Source: Bacillota bacterium (GTDB lineage Bacteria > Bacillota > Sulfobacillia > Sulfobacillales > Sulfobacillaceae). Taken from it: DNA of 59,633 nucleotides. Positions 49,463-57,357 of this stretch are shown one piece after another. How positions within the stretch are numbered: the stretch's first letter is position 1; every line of letters starts with the position of its first letter. The translations under genes and the position numbers were made by a program. The stretch covers positions 1 through 59,633 of the forward strand of contig JAKACZ010000028.1 in the NCBI GenBank assembly GCA_021820965.1. The letters run 5' to 3'. Under the pieces are notes generated by a model that did no database searches, had not been told where the DNA came from, and saw nothing but the letters and a program-made list of their open reading frames with translations.

Positions 49463-49606
49463 ATGCGTCGTGTCCTTGCGTTGCTTTCAATGAGTATGAT
49501 GATTCTGGTTGTGGGCCTTTCATTAACAACGTCTGCCCGGCATCACACTTTGGCGACAAGCCAAGTCACCAGTCCGAGTGACGTGACGAATCCGGGCGTG
49601 AGCTAA
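49463..49606 (+). CDS. 47-residue secreted peptide, candidate signal
   Basis: Too short for usual gene finders. ATG 49463 follows AGGAG by about ten bases. Two Arg are followed by a hydrophobic core (VLALLSMSMMILVVGLSL) and a small-residue cleavage region (TTSA), leaving a mature part of about 22 residues (RHHTLATSQVTSPSD, then VTNPGVS). The tail contains an imperfect repeat, VTSPSD and VTNPGV. No Cys is present. Form and position fit a Phr/PapR-like pro-signal read by the divergent TPR regulator. A role as precursor of the cluster's product is less likely but not excluded. Confidence 0.65.
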   Translation: MRRVLALLSMSMMILVVGLSLTTSARHHTLATSQVTSPSDVTNPGVS

Positions 49607-49759
49607 CGGGCCAACAGAATTTCAGATGCGTACCACTCCTGGGACTACCCTACGTAACACGTCGTCACATATAAGCGCTAATCACCCTGAACTTCGTTGC
49701 GATGGCATAGTTCTCAAATCACATACCGTATGCGGAATATCATGGAGGTGGAGCATTTC

Positions 49760-50800
49760 GTGCGAATTGATCAAACAACGGGACGGCCAAAGGTTTCCCC
49801 GCCAAAATCATGGTCTACTCCCAATAGCCACTTTTTAACCGTTTTGCACGAACCGTGGTACAAAACCGTAATGCACATACAAAGCACGGTCAGTGTAGCG
49901 ACCACAGAGTTTTGGATCCAACGCGGGGCGCAGATCCTGTGCTTGCCAATAACAACGGGGTCTGTTTCAAGTCCTAGTGCGGTTGGAAGCGATTCTATTC
50001 CTGTTCCGGTTTCGATATTCGGGGTTCACACTTACTTGGCGGATTCCATGCAGTTCTTATTGGAATATGGATGCCGGCTCAGCCCCGAAGGGTGTTTTTA
50101 CCTAATGCCGTCCTTTCGCGGAGAGGACGTGGATAGCAGTCATCTGGCACAGTTCTTTCACAGTGAGGTGGAATTGGTTGGTACGTTGGACGATGTTATG
50201 GAAGCGGCGGAGGATTACATCCGGTTCCTTGCTTCACGGATACTGGAACGCCACGATACATTAGTGATGGATGCGGCGGGAACAATCGAGCACTTAAAGA
50301 AAGTCGTTCAAACGTTATCCTTTCCTCGGATTAGCTTCAGCAAAGCTGTTGAGTTGCTTGGTGACAATCCCGAGTGGATAACCATCAATGCCGTCGGTGG
50401 TCGAATTATTAGCCGCAAGGGTGAGCAACGACTCATGCAGACTTTGGGGAGCCCCGTGTGGTTAACGAAAATGGATCATCTTTCTGTGCCTTTCTACCAG
50501 GCATTCGACGGCGATGACTTGCGCACAGCTCGGAATGCAGACCTTCTAATGGGAATCGGAGAGATATTGGGTGCTGGTGAACGTCACGCAAGCATCAAAG
50601 ATGCACGTCACGCTCTGGAAGTGCACAGTGTAAGTGAGGTCGACTACGAATGGTACCTCATGATGAAACAGCTCTATCCCTTAAGGACGGCCGGGTTCGG
50701 GATGGGAGTCGAACGGTTCCTACTGTGGGTGCTCCAACACGACGACATCCGAGATATTCCCTTGTTGCTCCGCGTCAACGGACAACAAATAAATCCTTAG
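49760..50800 (+). CDS. AsnRS-like enzyme lacking anticodon domain
   Basis: A 346-residue class II aminoacyl-tRNA synthetase core related to AsnRS/AspRS. Motif 2 is SFRGEDVDSSHLAQFFHSEV (R120 and E122 kept) and motif 3 is GFGMGVERFLLWV (312-319), so ATP and amino acid activation look possible. The OB-fold anticodon-binding domain is absent; the archaeal asparagine synthetase related to AsnRS shows that such cores can work without tRNA. I start it at GTG 49760, nine bases after GGAGGTG, not at 49697. It is the first enzyme gene behind the peptide and lies 26 bases before the methyltransferase. Likely role: an amino acid adenylate or amide ligase. Confidence 0.75.
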   Translation: MRIDQTTGRPKVSPPKSWSTPNSHFLTVLHEPWYKTVMHIQSTVSVATTEFWIQRGAQILCLPITTGSVSSPSAVGSDSIPVPVSIFGVHTYLADSMQFLLEYGCRLSPEGCFYLMPSFRGEDVDSSHLAQFFHSEVELVGTLDDVMEAAEDYIRFLASRILERHDTLVMDAAGTIEHLKKVVQTLSFPRISFSKAVELLGDNPEWITINAVGGRIISRKGEQRLMQTLGSPVWLTKMDHLSVPFYQAFDGDDLRTARNADLLMGIGEILGAGERHASIKDARHALEVHSVSEVDYEWYLMMKQLYPLRTAGFGMGVERFLLWVLQHDDIRDIPLLLRVNGQQINP

Positions 50801-50826
50801 CAGGAAACAATGGTAGGAGGTTATGC

Positions 50827-51684
50827 ATGTCAACGTCGCGGGAAGAGGTCCTTGGATATTTTAAAGAAAAGGCCGATGGATATGATTTGGTCGACCAGCA
50901 ATGGTACTGGGTACTGTCCGACTCATTGCTGTGGGACGCGCTTGTGCACCATGTGTTCCCTAAATTGCCGGATGACTTTGTAATGCTCGACGCGGGAGGC
51001 GGCACGGGTCGGTGGACCGATCGAATCTTGTCCGCCTTCCCTAAAGCACAGGCCGTGATATTCGATATATCCCCAGACATGACCAAGCACGCCCAAGAAA
51101 AGGCGCGCCGCAACCACTACGAGGAGCGTTTGACAATTGCGCATGGTGACTTAGAGCAAGTTCAGCAGCATTTGAAAGCCAGCACATTCGATTTAATCAT
51201 TTCGTTCCACAATGTAATGGGGTTCGTGAATCCCGAACAGGTAATGCCCCAGCTCGCGTCGTTATCGAAGCCGGGCGGGCTCGTTGTTCTATTCGTGCCC
51301 AATCGGTATCATGCAGCGTTTTTTAACATCTTCCAAGCGAATATTGAACTGGCCGAGGATGCGATAAACCATTGGTTAGGCAAATTTGTTGACGACATGC
51401 CATCGCTGAACCTGTATTCTCCGAGCTCTCTCCGAAATGCGCTGCAATCATGCGGGCTTCATTGCGAATGGTTATCTGGGTTTCCTTCGCTTGTTTATCC
51501 GGGATACGAAGAAACGAGGATCGAGGGCTCCAGTATCCATAATCAAGAATTGTTGCGCGATCCCGTGATGTTTCGTAGAATTTTCGATTTGGAGAAGTCT
51601 GTGGCCGCTGAGCCGGACGCAGCAGCCCGAGGTAACAACTTGTTTGTAGTTGCTGCGAAGGTAGTCGACGGAGGTCGTTCATGA
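50827..51684 (+). CDS. SAM-dependent methyltransferase
   Basis: A 285-residue class I methyltransferase. Motif I is VMLDAGGGTGRWTDRIL (about 52-68), and the post-I acidic loop VIFDISPDM and motif IV FDLIISFHNVMGF follow. The fold is that of small-molecule O-, N- or C-methyltransferases of natural product pathways. It has AGGAGG ahead of ATG 50827 and overlaps the P450 by four bases. The substrate is presumably an intermediate of the cluster. Confidence 0.85.
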   Translation: MSTSREEVLGYFKEKADGYDLVDQQWYWVLSDSLLWDALVHHVFPKLPDDFVMLDAGGGTGRWTDRILSAFPKAQAVIFDISPDMTKHAQEKARRNHYEERLTIAHGDLEQVQQHLKASTFDLIISFHNVMGFVNPEQVMPQLASLSKPGGLVVLFVPNRYHAAFFNIFQANIELAEDAINHWLGKFVDDMPSLNLYSPSSLRNALQSCGLHCEWLSGFPSLVYPGYEETRIEGSSIHNQELLRDPVMFRRIFDLEKSVAAEPDAAARGNNLFVVAAKVVDGGRS

Positions 51685-52853
51685 GCATCGAACGCGACCT
51701 GAGGAACCCATATTCTTGGTATGATGAAGCCCGCAATAAATGTCCAGTTTACTGGGACCATGCCGAAGAAGGCTGGTTGGTGTTAAGCCACGAGCTGATT
51801 AACGAAGTATTGCTCAACCCAAAATTTGCAGCCCGCGCGGACATGAGTTTTATGGGTGAGGTTGCCCCGACGTTGCGGCAACATTTTGAGAGTTGGCTGC
51901 TATTTACTGATCCCCCGAAGCACAACATTTTACGCAAGCTCATTGGGCCAGCCTTCTCCTCGAAGAGATATCCGTCGTTTGAACGTACTCTGTCCGACAG
52001 AGCCAATACGCTCGTTGACCGTTTGCTTTTGGAAAATGGTCCGTTTGATCTACTTTCTCAATACGCGATCCCCATGGCCGAATGCGCCTTGGCGATGATT
52101 TTCACGTTGGATGGCCAAGAGGTCGCGAATGCACGCGAATGGGCGGACGATTTACTAGACTTCATAAATGTCGATTTTTCGCCAGAACAGCTTGCGGTGT
52201 CCCTGAAAGCTTTAAACGCTATGACAAAGATCGTGAAAGACAAGGTACTGACGTCCAAAGCATCCTTTCCAAAAGGGACCATCCTGAGCACAATAAACCA
52301 GGCATGGTCTCAGGGCGAAATTTCGGAAGTCGAGGCCGGAGCACTATTTGGGCAGATCGTTACGGGTATGCTTGGAGCGGTTCCCCACTTGGTTAGCAAC
52401 GCAGTCCTGGCGTTGGTGCAGCACCCTGCTCAATGGTCCCGGCTGCAAAGCAATCCGGACGCCATTGATGGCGCTGTTGAGGAGTTTCTACGGTATGATA
52501 GCCCCTTCTTGTTGGTTACTCGGACGAGTACTGCGGAGATGACGCTCGGCGGCGTCGCTCTGCACCCAGGCGATCGTATTGGACTAATGCTGGGAGCCGG
52601 CAATCGGGATCCTGCTGCCTTCGAACACCCGCATGCGTTGGACGTTGAAAGACGACCCAATCCACACCTTTCCTTCGGTATTGGCGCTCACTTTTGCCTG
52701 GGGGCAGGAATGACGCGTTCTATCGCGAGCGTGGCGATTGGAACCCTCACAAGGCGCGTTAGAAAGATCGAGCTACATGAACCGGTAAGGTTTCGGGAAT
52801 TGTTCGGTATGCGGAACGCTGAAGAGTTGATGGTCAGTATGGAGGCAAAGTAG
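51681..52853 (+). CDS. cytochrome P450 with altered I-helix
   Basis: A 390-residue bacterial class I P450. The haem ligand is Cys339 in SFGIGAHFCLGAGM, the ExxR pair is E268/R271 in VEEFLRYDSP, and PNPHLSFG is also typical. The I-helix reads QIVTGMLGAVPHLVSNAV. The normal A-G-x-E/D-T-T is replaced so that Gly232 and Ala233 stand at the acid/alcohol positions needed for standard O2 activation. This suggests peroxide use, a special substrate-assisted reaction, or loss of function. No ferredoxin gene is nearby. ATG overlaps the methyltransferase stop. Confidence 0.88.
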   Translation: MSIERDLRNPYSWYDEARNKCPVYWDHAEEGWLVLSHELINEVLLNPKFAARADMSFMGEVAPTLRQHFESWLLFTDPPKHNILRKLIGPAFSSKRYPSFERTLSDRANTLVDRLLLENGPFDLLSQYAIPMAECALAMIFTLDGQEVANAREWADDLLDFINVDFSPEQLAVSLKALNAMTKIVKDKVLTSKASFPKGTILSTINQAWSQGEISEVEAGALFGQIVTGMLGAVPHLVSNAVLALVQHPAQWSRLQSNPDAIDGAVEEFLRYDSPFLLVTRTSTAEMTLGGVALHPGDRIGLMLGAGNRDPAAFEHPHALDVERRPNPHLSFGIGAHFCLGAGMTRSIASVAIGTLTRRVRKIELHEPVRFRELFGMRNAEELMVSMEAK

Positions 52854-52871
52854 CTCGTTCGGAGGTTGGAT

Positions 52872-54179
52872 GTGGGCAGTTATTTTACTACCTTTCGCGG
52901 TTTTTCTATCCCGGCTCGCATCATTATCATCGGAGGCGCATTTAACGCATTCGGAAACGGCATCGTGTTCCCGTTTCTGTTTGTGTACATACACAATGCT
53001 CTTCATCTGCCATACGAAGTGGCAGGCGCCGCGTTGTCTATCATGGCAATAGCGGGGTTGGTCGTCGGGCCGATTTTTGGTAAAGCCGCTGATATTGTGG
53101 GTTACAAATTGATGTTTGGCATATCGTTACTGCTTCAGGCATTCGGCTATGGTTTGTTGGCACTCGTGACAAGAGACTGGCAAATGTTTCTGGTCCTCAT
53201 TCTAGCGGGAGCTGGCAATGGCGGATTTTGGCCGGTTCAACTTGCCATTATGCAGGGCCTTGCGGAGGATGCCCAACGTTCGCATTTATTCGTCTTTGAC
53301 CGGGTGGGGGCCAACGCGGGAATCGGACTCGGTGGACTGGCCGGCGGCGGCGTCATGTTGTCGGCGCTTCCATACCGGTACACTCTAATTTTCGAGATAG
53401 ATGCCGCATCTTTTCTTCTTTTTCTGCTGTTATTTATCCTATCGTATGGTCACGTGATCCCACAGGCGTCGGACGATGGCGCCGCGGAGGTGGAACCGCA
53501 AGAGTCGGAGCAACAAAGATCCGCGATTTACAGAGACCGTACTTTGATCGGCCTTGCTACGATTCGCTTTTTACTCGTGCTGGGAGGCTACGCTCTATTT
53601 GAAACGGCCCTCACCTTGTTTGCATTTAATCGAACCTCCTTGGGCGCGTCTTCGCTAGGCTGGCCTTTTTTTGTAAATGCCTTTGCCGGATTGCTCATCC
53701 AAGTGCCTTTAGCGAAAGCCTTGCAAGGGCGCAACCGTATGGGCGCCCTGTTCATGGCCAGTGTCATTTGGGCTGCGGCATGGCTTCTCCTCGACGCGAG
53801 TGCGGTCTTTCCGAAGGGCCGTAGCTTTGTTCTTGGCATCGTTGTCTTGGTGGCCTTCTTGTTTAGTATTGGAGAAGCCATCGAAGGGGTGACGTATGAG
53901 CCTCTGGTTGCGGACTTGTCCCCTCCAGCGCGGGCTGGTCAATACATGTCCGTAGTCACGTCGTCATGGCAACTCGGTTTGGTTTTAGCCCCAACGATGA
54001 CCGGATTTTTCATGAAGTTGTCGCCCGGCGCTCTGTGGCCATTCGCCAGCGTCCTTTGTCTAGCCGCTGGCACATTGTCCCTCCTAATGAACCGAATTGT
54101 TCCACAGGAGTTCCGACACGTCCCCGTAGAAGCAAGCGGGCCAGTGGTTGCTAGCACAGAGGGGAGGGGAGTGGATTGA
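52872..54179 (+). CDS. MFS exporter
   Basis: A 435-residue major facilitator with about twelve helices. Marks are the first-helix GGAFNAFGNGIVFPFLFVYI and the loop after helix 2, GPIFGKAADIVGYKLM, which is the MFS motif A region. It is most likely the efflux pump for the cluster's product and thus part of self-resistance. I place the start at GTG 52872, six bases after GGAGG; the TTG at 52866 touches the ribosome binding site. The end overlaps the Aat-like gene by four bases. Confidence 0.83.
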   Translation: MGSYFTTFRGFSIPARIIIIGGAFNAFGNGIVFPFLFVYIHNALHLPYEVAGAALSIMAIAGLVVGPIFGKAADIVGYKLMFGISLLLQAFGYGLLALVTRDWQMFLVLILAGAGNGGFWPVQLAIMQGLAEDAQRSHLFVFDRVGANAGIGLGGLAGGGVMLSALPYRYTLIFEIDAASFLLFLLLFILSYGHVIPQASDDGAAEVEPQESEQQRSAIYRDRTLIGLATIRFLLVLGGYALFETALTLFAFNRTSLGASSLGWPFFVNAFAGLLIQVPLAKALQGRNRMGALFMASVIWAAAWLLLDASAVFPKGRSFVLGIVVLVAFLFSIGEAIEGVTYEPLVADLSPPARAGQYMSVVTSSWQLGLVLAPTMTGFFMKLSPGALWPFASVLCLAAGTLSLLMNRIVPQEFRHVPVEASGPVVASTEGRGVD

Positions 54180-55009
54180 ATGCAAGGAAGCCAAGCTACT
54201 TAACATGGGAACAACTCTACAGAGAGAGCGACCTTGAGAAAGATAGTCCGGCCGCCGTCGGAGGGATCTTATCGGCTGAGACCCTGGCAGCAGCCTATCA
54301 ATGGGGATTCTTTCCTTGGCCACCCGGGGACCCAGATATATATGTGGAACTCGAAGACCGCTATGGATACCTTGTCGAATCGGGAATGATCAAACGCCTA
54401 GACATGGACCAGAAGAAAATGAGACTCCCCTGGTGGAATCCTGACCCGCGGTCCGTCATTTTCCAGCATACCCTTCACATCTCGAGGTCCCTTCGCAAAC
54501 GGATTCGCCAGAGTAAATGGACTACCACACTCGACGAAGCTTTTGATGAAGTCGTGGACTTGTGCCGCCGAGGAAATCCCTTAAGCTGGATTACGCCAGA
54601 GATGGGGGCCGCGTATCGCGAGTTACAAGTTCGGGGTCGAGCCCACAGCATCGAAGTTTGGGAAGGAAACAAACTCGTTGGTGGTATGTACGGTGTGGTG
54701 ACCGGCGCCGTGTTCACGGGCGAGTCCATGTTCTCCTTGCGAACCGATGCCTCCAAGGTCGCAATGGTCGACTTTGGCGAGCGGTTCTTTTCACAGGGAG
54801 GGATGCTGATCGACACTCAGATGCCGAATGAACATCTATGCTCGATGGGTGCCGTTAATATCAGTCGACAGCATTTCGTAAAGCGGTTGGAGGATTCAAG
54901 GACTACGATGGTAACGTTGGACCCCAACAGATTGCCGGTCAATCGGCTGGCAACCTACCTGGTGAATTCAGAACGAGCGGAGGACAGCCCCATTGGACAA
55001 AGAGATTAG
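54176..55009 (+). CDS. leucyl/phenylalanyl-tRNA-protein transferase (Aat) paralogue
   Basis: A 277-residue member of the Aat family, which moves amino acids from aminoacyl-tRNA to an N-terminal amine. Family marks: GGILSAETLAAAYQWGFFPW, WWNPDPRSVIF, AHSIEVWEGNKLVGGMYG and FTGESMFSLRTDASKVA; the catalytic Glu (E183, GESMFS) and Gln (Q215, LIDTQ) are kept. About 30 extra residues lie between the FPW and WWNPDPR motifs compared with E. coli Aat. Because it sits inside a biosynthetic set, a role in amide-bond formation from charged tRNA is more likely than N-end rule tagging. TTG start overlaps the MFS stop. Confidence 0.85.
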   Translation: MNARKPSYLTWEQLYRESDLEKDSPAAVGGILSAETLAAAYQWGFFPWPPGDPDIYVELEDRYGYLVESGMIKRLDMDQKKMRLPWWNPDPRSVIFQHTLHISRSLRKRIRQSKWTTTLDEAFDEVVDLCRRGNPLSWITPEMGAAYRELQVRGRAHSIEVWEGNKLVGGMYGVVTGAVFTGESMFSLRTDASKVAMVDFGERFFSQGGMLIDTQMPNEHLCSMGAVNISRQHFVKRLEDSRTTMVTLDPNRLPVNRLATYLVNSERAEDSPIGQRD

Positions 55010-56042
55010 GCTTCCAAGGACGTTGAAAGAAGGCGATACCGTCGCGGTAGTTTCCCCATCAGCACCCGGCATGGCCCGTTGGCCCCATCGGACTGAACGG
55101 GGGCGTCAATACCTGGAGTCCCTTGGTCTACGTGTAAAGTTTATGCCCCACTCCCAGGAAAACCATGGGTTAGTATCGGCGCCTGCGCAACACAGGGCGG
55201 CAGATATCATGGAAGCTTTCGAAGATGATTCTGTCAGCGCCATCATTGCGGCGATAGGCGGAAATTATTCACGTGAGGTATTGCCGCATCTGGATTTCAA
55301 CCTCATCGCTGATCACCCAAAAATATTCCAAGGGTATTCCGACGCAACTGCGCTGCTCTGGGCCATATGGAAGCACACCCGAATGATCACGCTCTATGGC
55401 CCCGCCTTGTTGACCAACTTGGCAGAGTATCCGAAGCCGCTTACGTTCACCGACTCTTGGCTTCGGACATTTTGGTTTGCAAGCGAACCGATTCATTTTC
55501 AGCCTGCAGATACATGGACCGACGAGTTTCTCAACTTCGACACGCAGGACGATTTGAAGCGGCCTCGACATCAATATGATAATGGCAAGTGGGTGGACTT
55601 GCGCCCCGGCCAAGCGGAGGGTCGAATATTAGCCGGATGCTTGGAAACAATCGCCCACGACATTCTGGATGATGCTCATTGCCCAGACTTTGCGGGCACA
55701 ATTTTGGCTATTGAACTCTCGGATGAAAGTCCGTCGATCCCCAGTGTCGAGGCTTCTTTGGAAAAACTCACTCACGCAAAGGGGTTCGCCCAAATCCAGG
55801 GCTTATTGGTCGGTCGTCCCGCCCGGTATTCTGCCGCAGACCGCAATGAGCTTTGGGATCGCGTCCGTGCACTGGCCGCTGCTTACGACATTGCTGCTCT
55901 TGGCAATTTGGATTTCGGCCATTCGGACCCGTTCTGCCCATTGCCTATCGGAACCCGTGTTCAGTTATCGGTGGAAGGTCCCCGGGGGAGTATGTTGCAA
56001 AGTGTAGAGTCCTCTACTTGGAATGGAATCAAGGAAGGGTGA
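54993..56042 (+). CDS. MccF-type LD-carboxypeptidase (S66)
   Basis: A 349-residue serine peptidase of family S66. The nucleophile S116 in FQGYSDATALL, E241 in ILAIELSDESPS and H310 in NLDFGHSDPFCPLPIG sit almost exactly where MccF has S118, E243 and H311. The GH-S/T-DP stretch is the MccF subgroup form, and not that of LdcA. MccF cleaves the amide bond between a peptide or amino acid and a modified AMP, which destroys aminoacyl-adenylate mimics. It overlaps the Aat-like gene and is likely an immunity enzyme. TTG start with GGAGG nine bases upstream. Confidence 0.87.
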   Translation: MDKEIRLPRTLKEGDTVAVVSPSAPGMARWPHRTERGRQYLESLGLRVKFMPHSQENHGLVSAPAQHRAADIMEAFEDDSVSAIIAAIGGNYSREVLPHLDFNLIADHPKIFQGYSDATALLWAIWKHTRMITLYGPALLTNLAEYPKPLTFTDSWLRTFWFASEPIHFQPADTWTDEFLNFDTQDDLKRPRHQYDNGKWVDLRPGQAEGRILAGCLETIAHDILDDAHCPDFAGTILAIELSDESPSIPSVEASLEKLTHAKGFAQIQGLLVGRPARYSAADRNELWDRVRALAAAYDIAALGNLDFGHSDPFCPLPIGTRVQLSVEGPRGSMLQSVESSTWNGIKEG

Positions 56043-56048
56043 CAAGAC

Positions 56049-56603
56049 TTGTTCTCTTACAAAGTTAGCTCAGAGATCTATTTGCGTCTTTTGACGATGC
56101 AAGACGTTGACGCCGTATACTCGTTAACCGTCGAGTCACGGTCCCATCTCAGAAAGTGGTTGCCTTGGGTGGATGACGTGCAGTCCCCCTCGCGAACCGA
56201 AGCGTTTATTCGTGGCGCTCTGGAGCAATTTGCGGCAAACGAAGGTTTTCAATCGGGCATCTGGTGGAAAGACGCGATGGTTGGATGTGTCGGAATCAAT
56301 ACCATCGATTGGTCCAACCGCGCGGGAGTCGTGGGGTATTGGCTTGGCGATACGTTTCAAGGCCGTGGCATTATGACGCAGGCTGTCAAAGCGGTTATTG
56401 ATATCGGGTTTCAACACTACGGACTCAACAAAATGGAAGTCAGAGTGGCCACCGGTAACACCAAGAGTTCCGCCATTCCGCGCCGTCTTGGATTTCATGA
56501 AGACGGCATCATTCGCCATGACGAATGGCTGTACGACCACTTCGTGGACAGCTACGTATTTTCCATGTTAGCCAGTGAATGGCTCCCCTCGCAAGAGGTG
56601 TAA
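56049..56603 (+). CDS. RimJ/RimL-type GNAT acetyltransferase
   Basis: A 184-residue GNAT. It starts near YLRLLTMQDVDAVYSLTVES and has the pattern HLRKWLPWVDDVQS, acetyl-CoA motif GYWLGDTFQGRGIMTQAVKA and the end IPRRLGFHEDGIIRHDEW. This is the RimJ/RimL/YdaF class to which the self-immunity enzyme MccE belongs (MccE acetylates the amino group of processed microcin C). Lying seven bases after the MccF-like gene, it probably forms the second immunity step. TTG 56049 is used as start because the homology already begins near there. Confidence 0.85.
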   Translation: MFSYKVSSEIYLRLLTMQDVDAVYSLTVESRSHLRKWLPWVDDVQSPSRTEAFIRGALEQFAANEGFQSGIWWKDAMVGCVGINTIDWSNRAGVVGYWLGDTFQGRGIMTQAVKAVIDIGFQHYGLNKMEVRVATGNTKSSAIPRRLGFHEDGIIRHDEWLYDHFVDSYVFSMLASEWLPSQEV

Positions 56604-56617
56604 GGAGAGGTGTAAGG
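56594..56617 (+). repeat. 12-bp tandem duplication at the GNAT stop codon
   Basis: GAGGTGTAAGGA occurs twice in direct succession across the end of the acetyltransferase gene. It may be a slippage product. Confidence 0.7.
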
Positions 56618-56732
56618 AGTCCCGCGGTTAAGTGTCGAGACCCTGTTTGTTCCCGGGGCACTTGGCGAAAGCCAGGTTGAAATAGACCGTGAAAAGAGGT
56701 GGTAGATAATGGTACACCGGTTGTCGGTCCCC

Positions 56733-57211
56733 TTAGTGCGGCATCAACTTCCTTTCGTCGTAGATTTGGCCTCGGGTCAGCATCCCGTAGACCACGCCGA
56801 CCAACTTGCGTGCCGTCAAGATCAGCGCCCGCTTGTGTGCGTGGTTCGGGGCATCACGGTACTTCTTCTCGTAAAAGGCTTTGAAGTGCGGGTCCCGCAC
56901 ACGGATCCTCTCGGCCGCTTCGACGAAGTAATACCGCAAGTAGACGTTGCCCGACCGCGTCAGCGGTCGGATGTCGGCATCAAAGTTCCCCGATTGATGG
57001 GGACGCCACGTGAGTCCGGCATATTTAGCCAAGGAATTTTCCGAGGCGAACCGTTGCACGGGGCCAATTTCGGCCAGCAGGCCCCCGCACCAACGCCAGG
57101 CACGGTGGTCACGGTCTGCTGGAAGGCCCGGATGATATCCAGGTGCAGCACCAAACTTTGCTGTCGGGCGTCCCGCTCTTTCGGGTGCAACCGGCAGGCG
57201 CGGTGAGCCAA
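56733..57211 (-). pseudogene. IS110-family transposase remnant
   Basis: On the minus strand VTTVPGVGAGA (one frame) and GGLLAEIGPVQRFASENSLA with KYAGLTWRPHQSGNF (another frame) together give the C-terminal Transposase_20 domain of IS110 elements; the join near 57080 needs a frameshift. The DEDD N-terminal half is missing. It separates the acetyltransferase gene from the dioxygenase gene and breaks what was probably one operon. Confidence 0.75.
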
Positions 57212-57357
57212 GCGTTACAGCGTCTGGGCAAGGTTCTCCTGCGCTTTCAACCGATGGCGGCCCGGGGGCCTCCGCCAACGTGTCGGACGTGTAGCGTTCC
57301 AACACAGATCTCGTCGACGAAACGACTAACTGGCTAAACGAGGGAGGAATCAGCAAA

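Noticed and set aside
49463..49606. Lanthipeptide or other modified RiPP precursor
   Set aside because: The peptide has no Cys, and there is no LanM, YcaO or radical SAM gene; the N-terminus is a secretion signal, not a leader of that kind.
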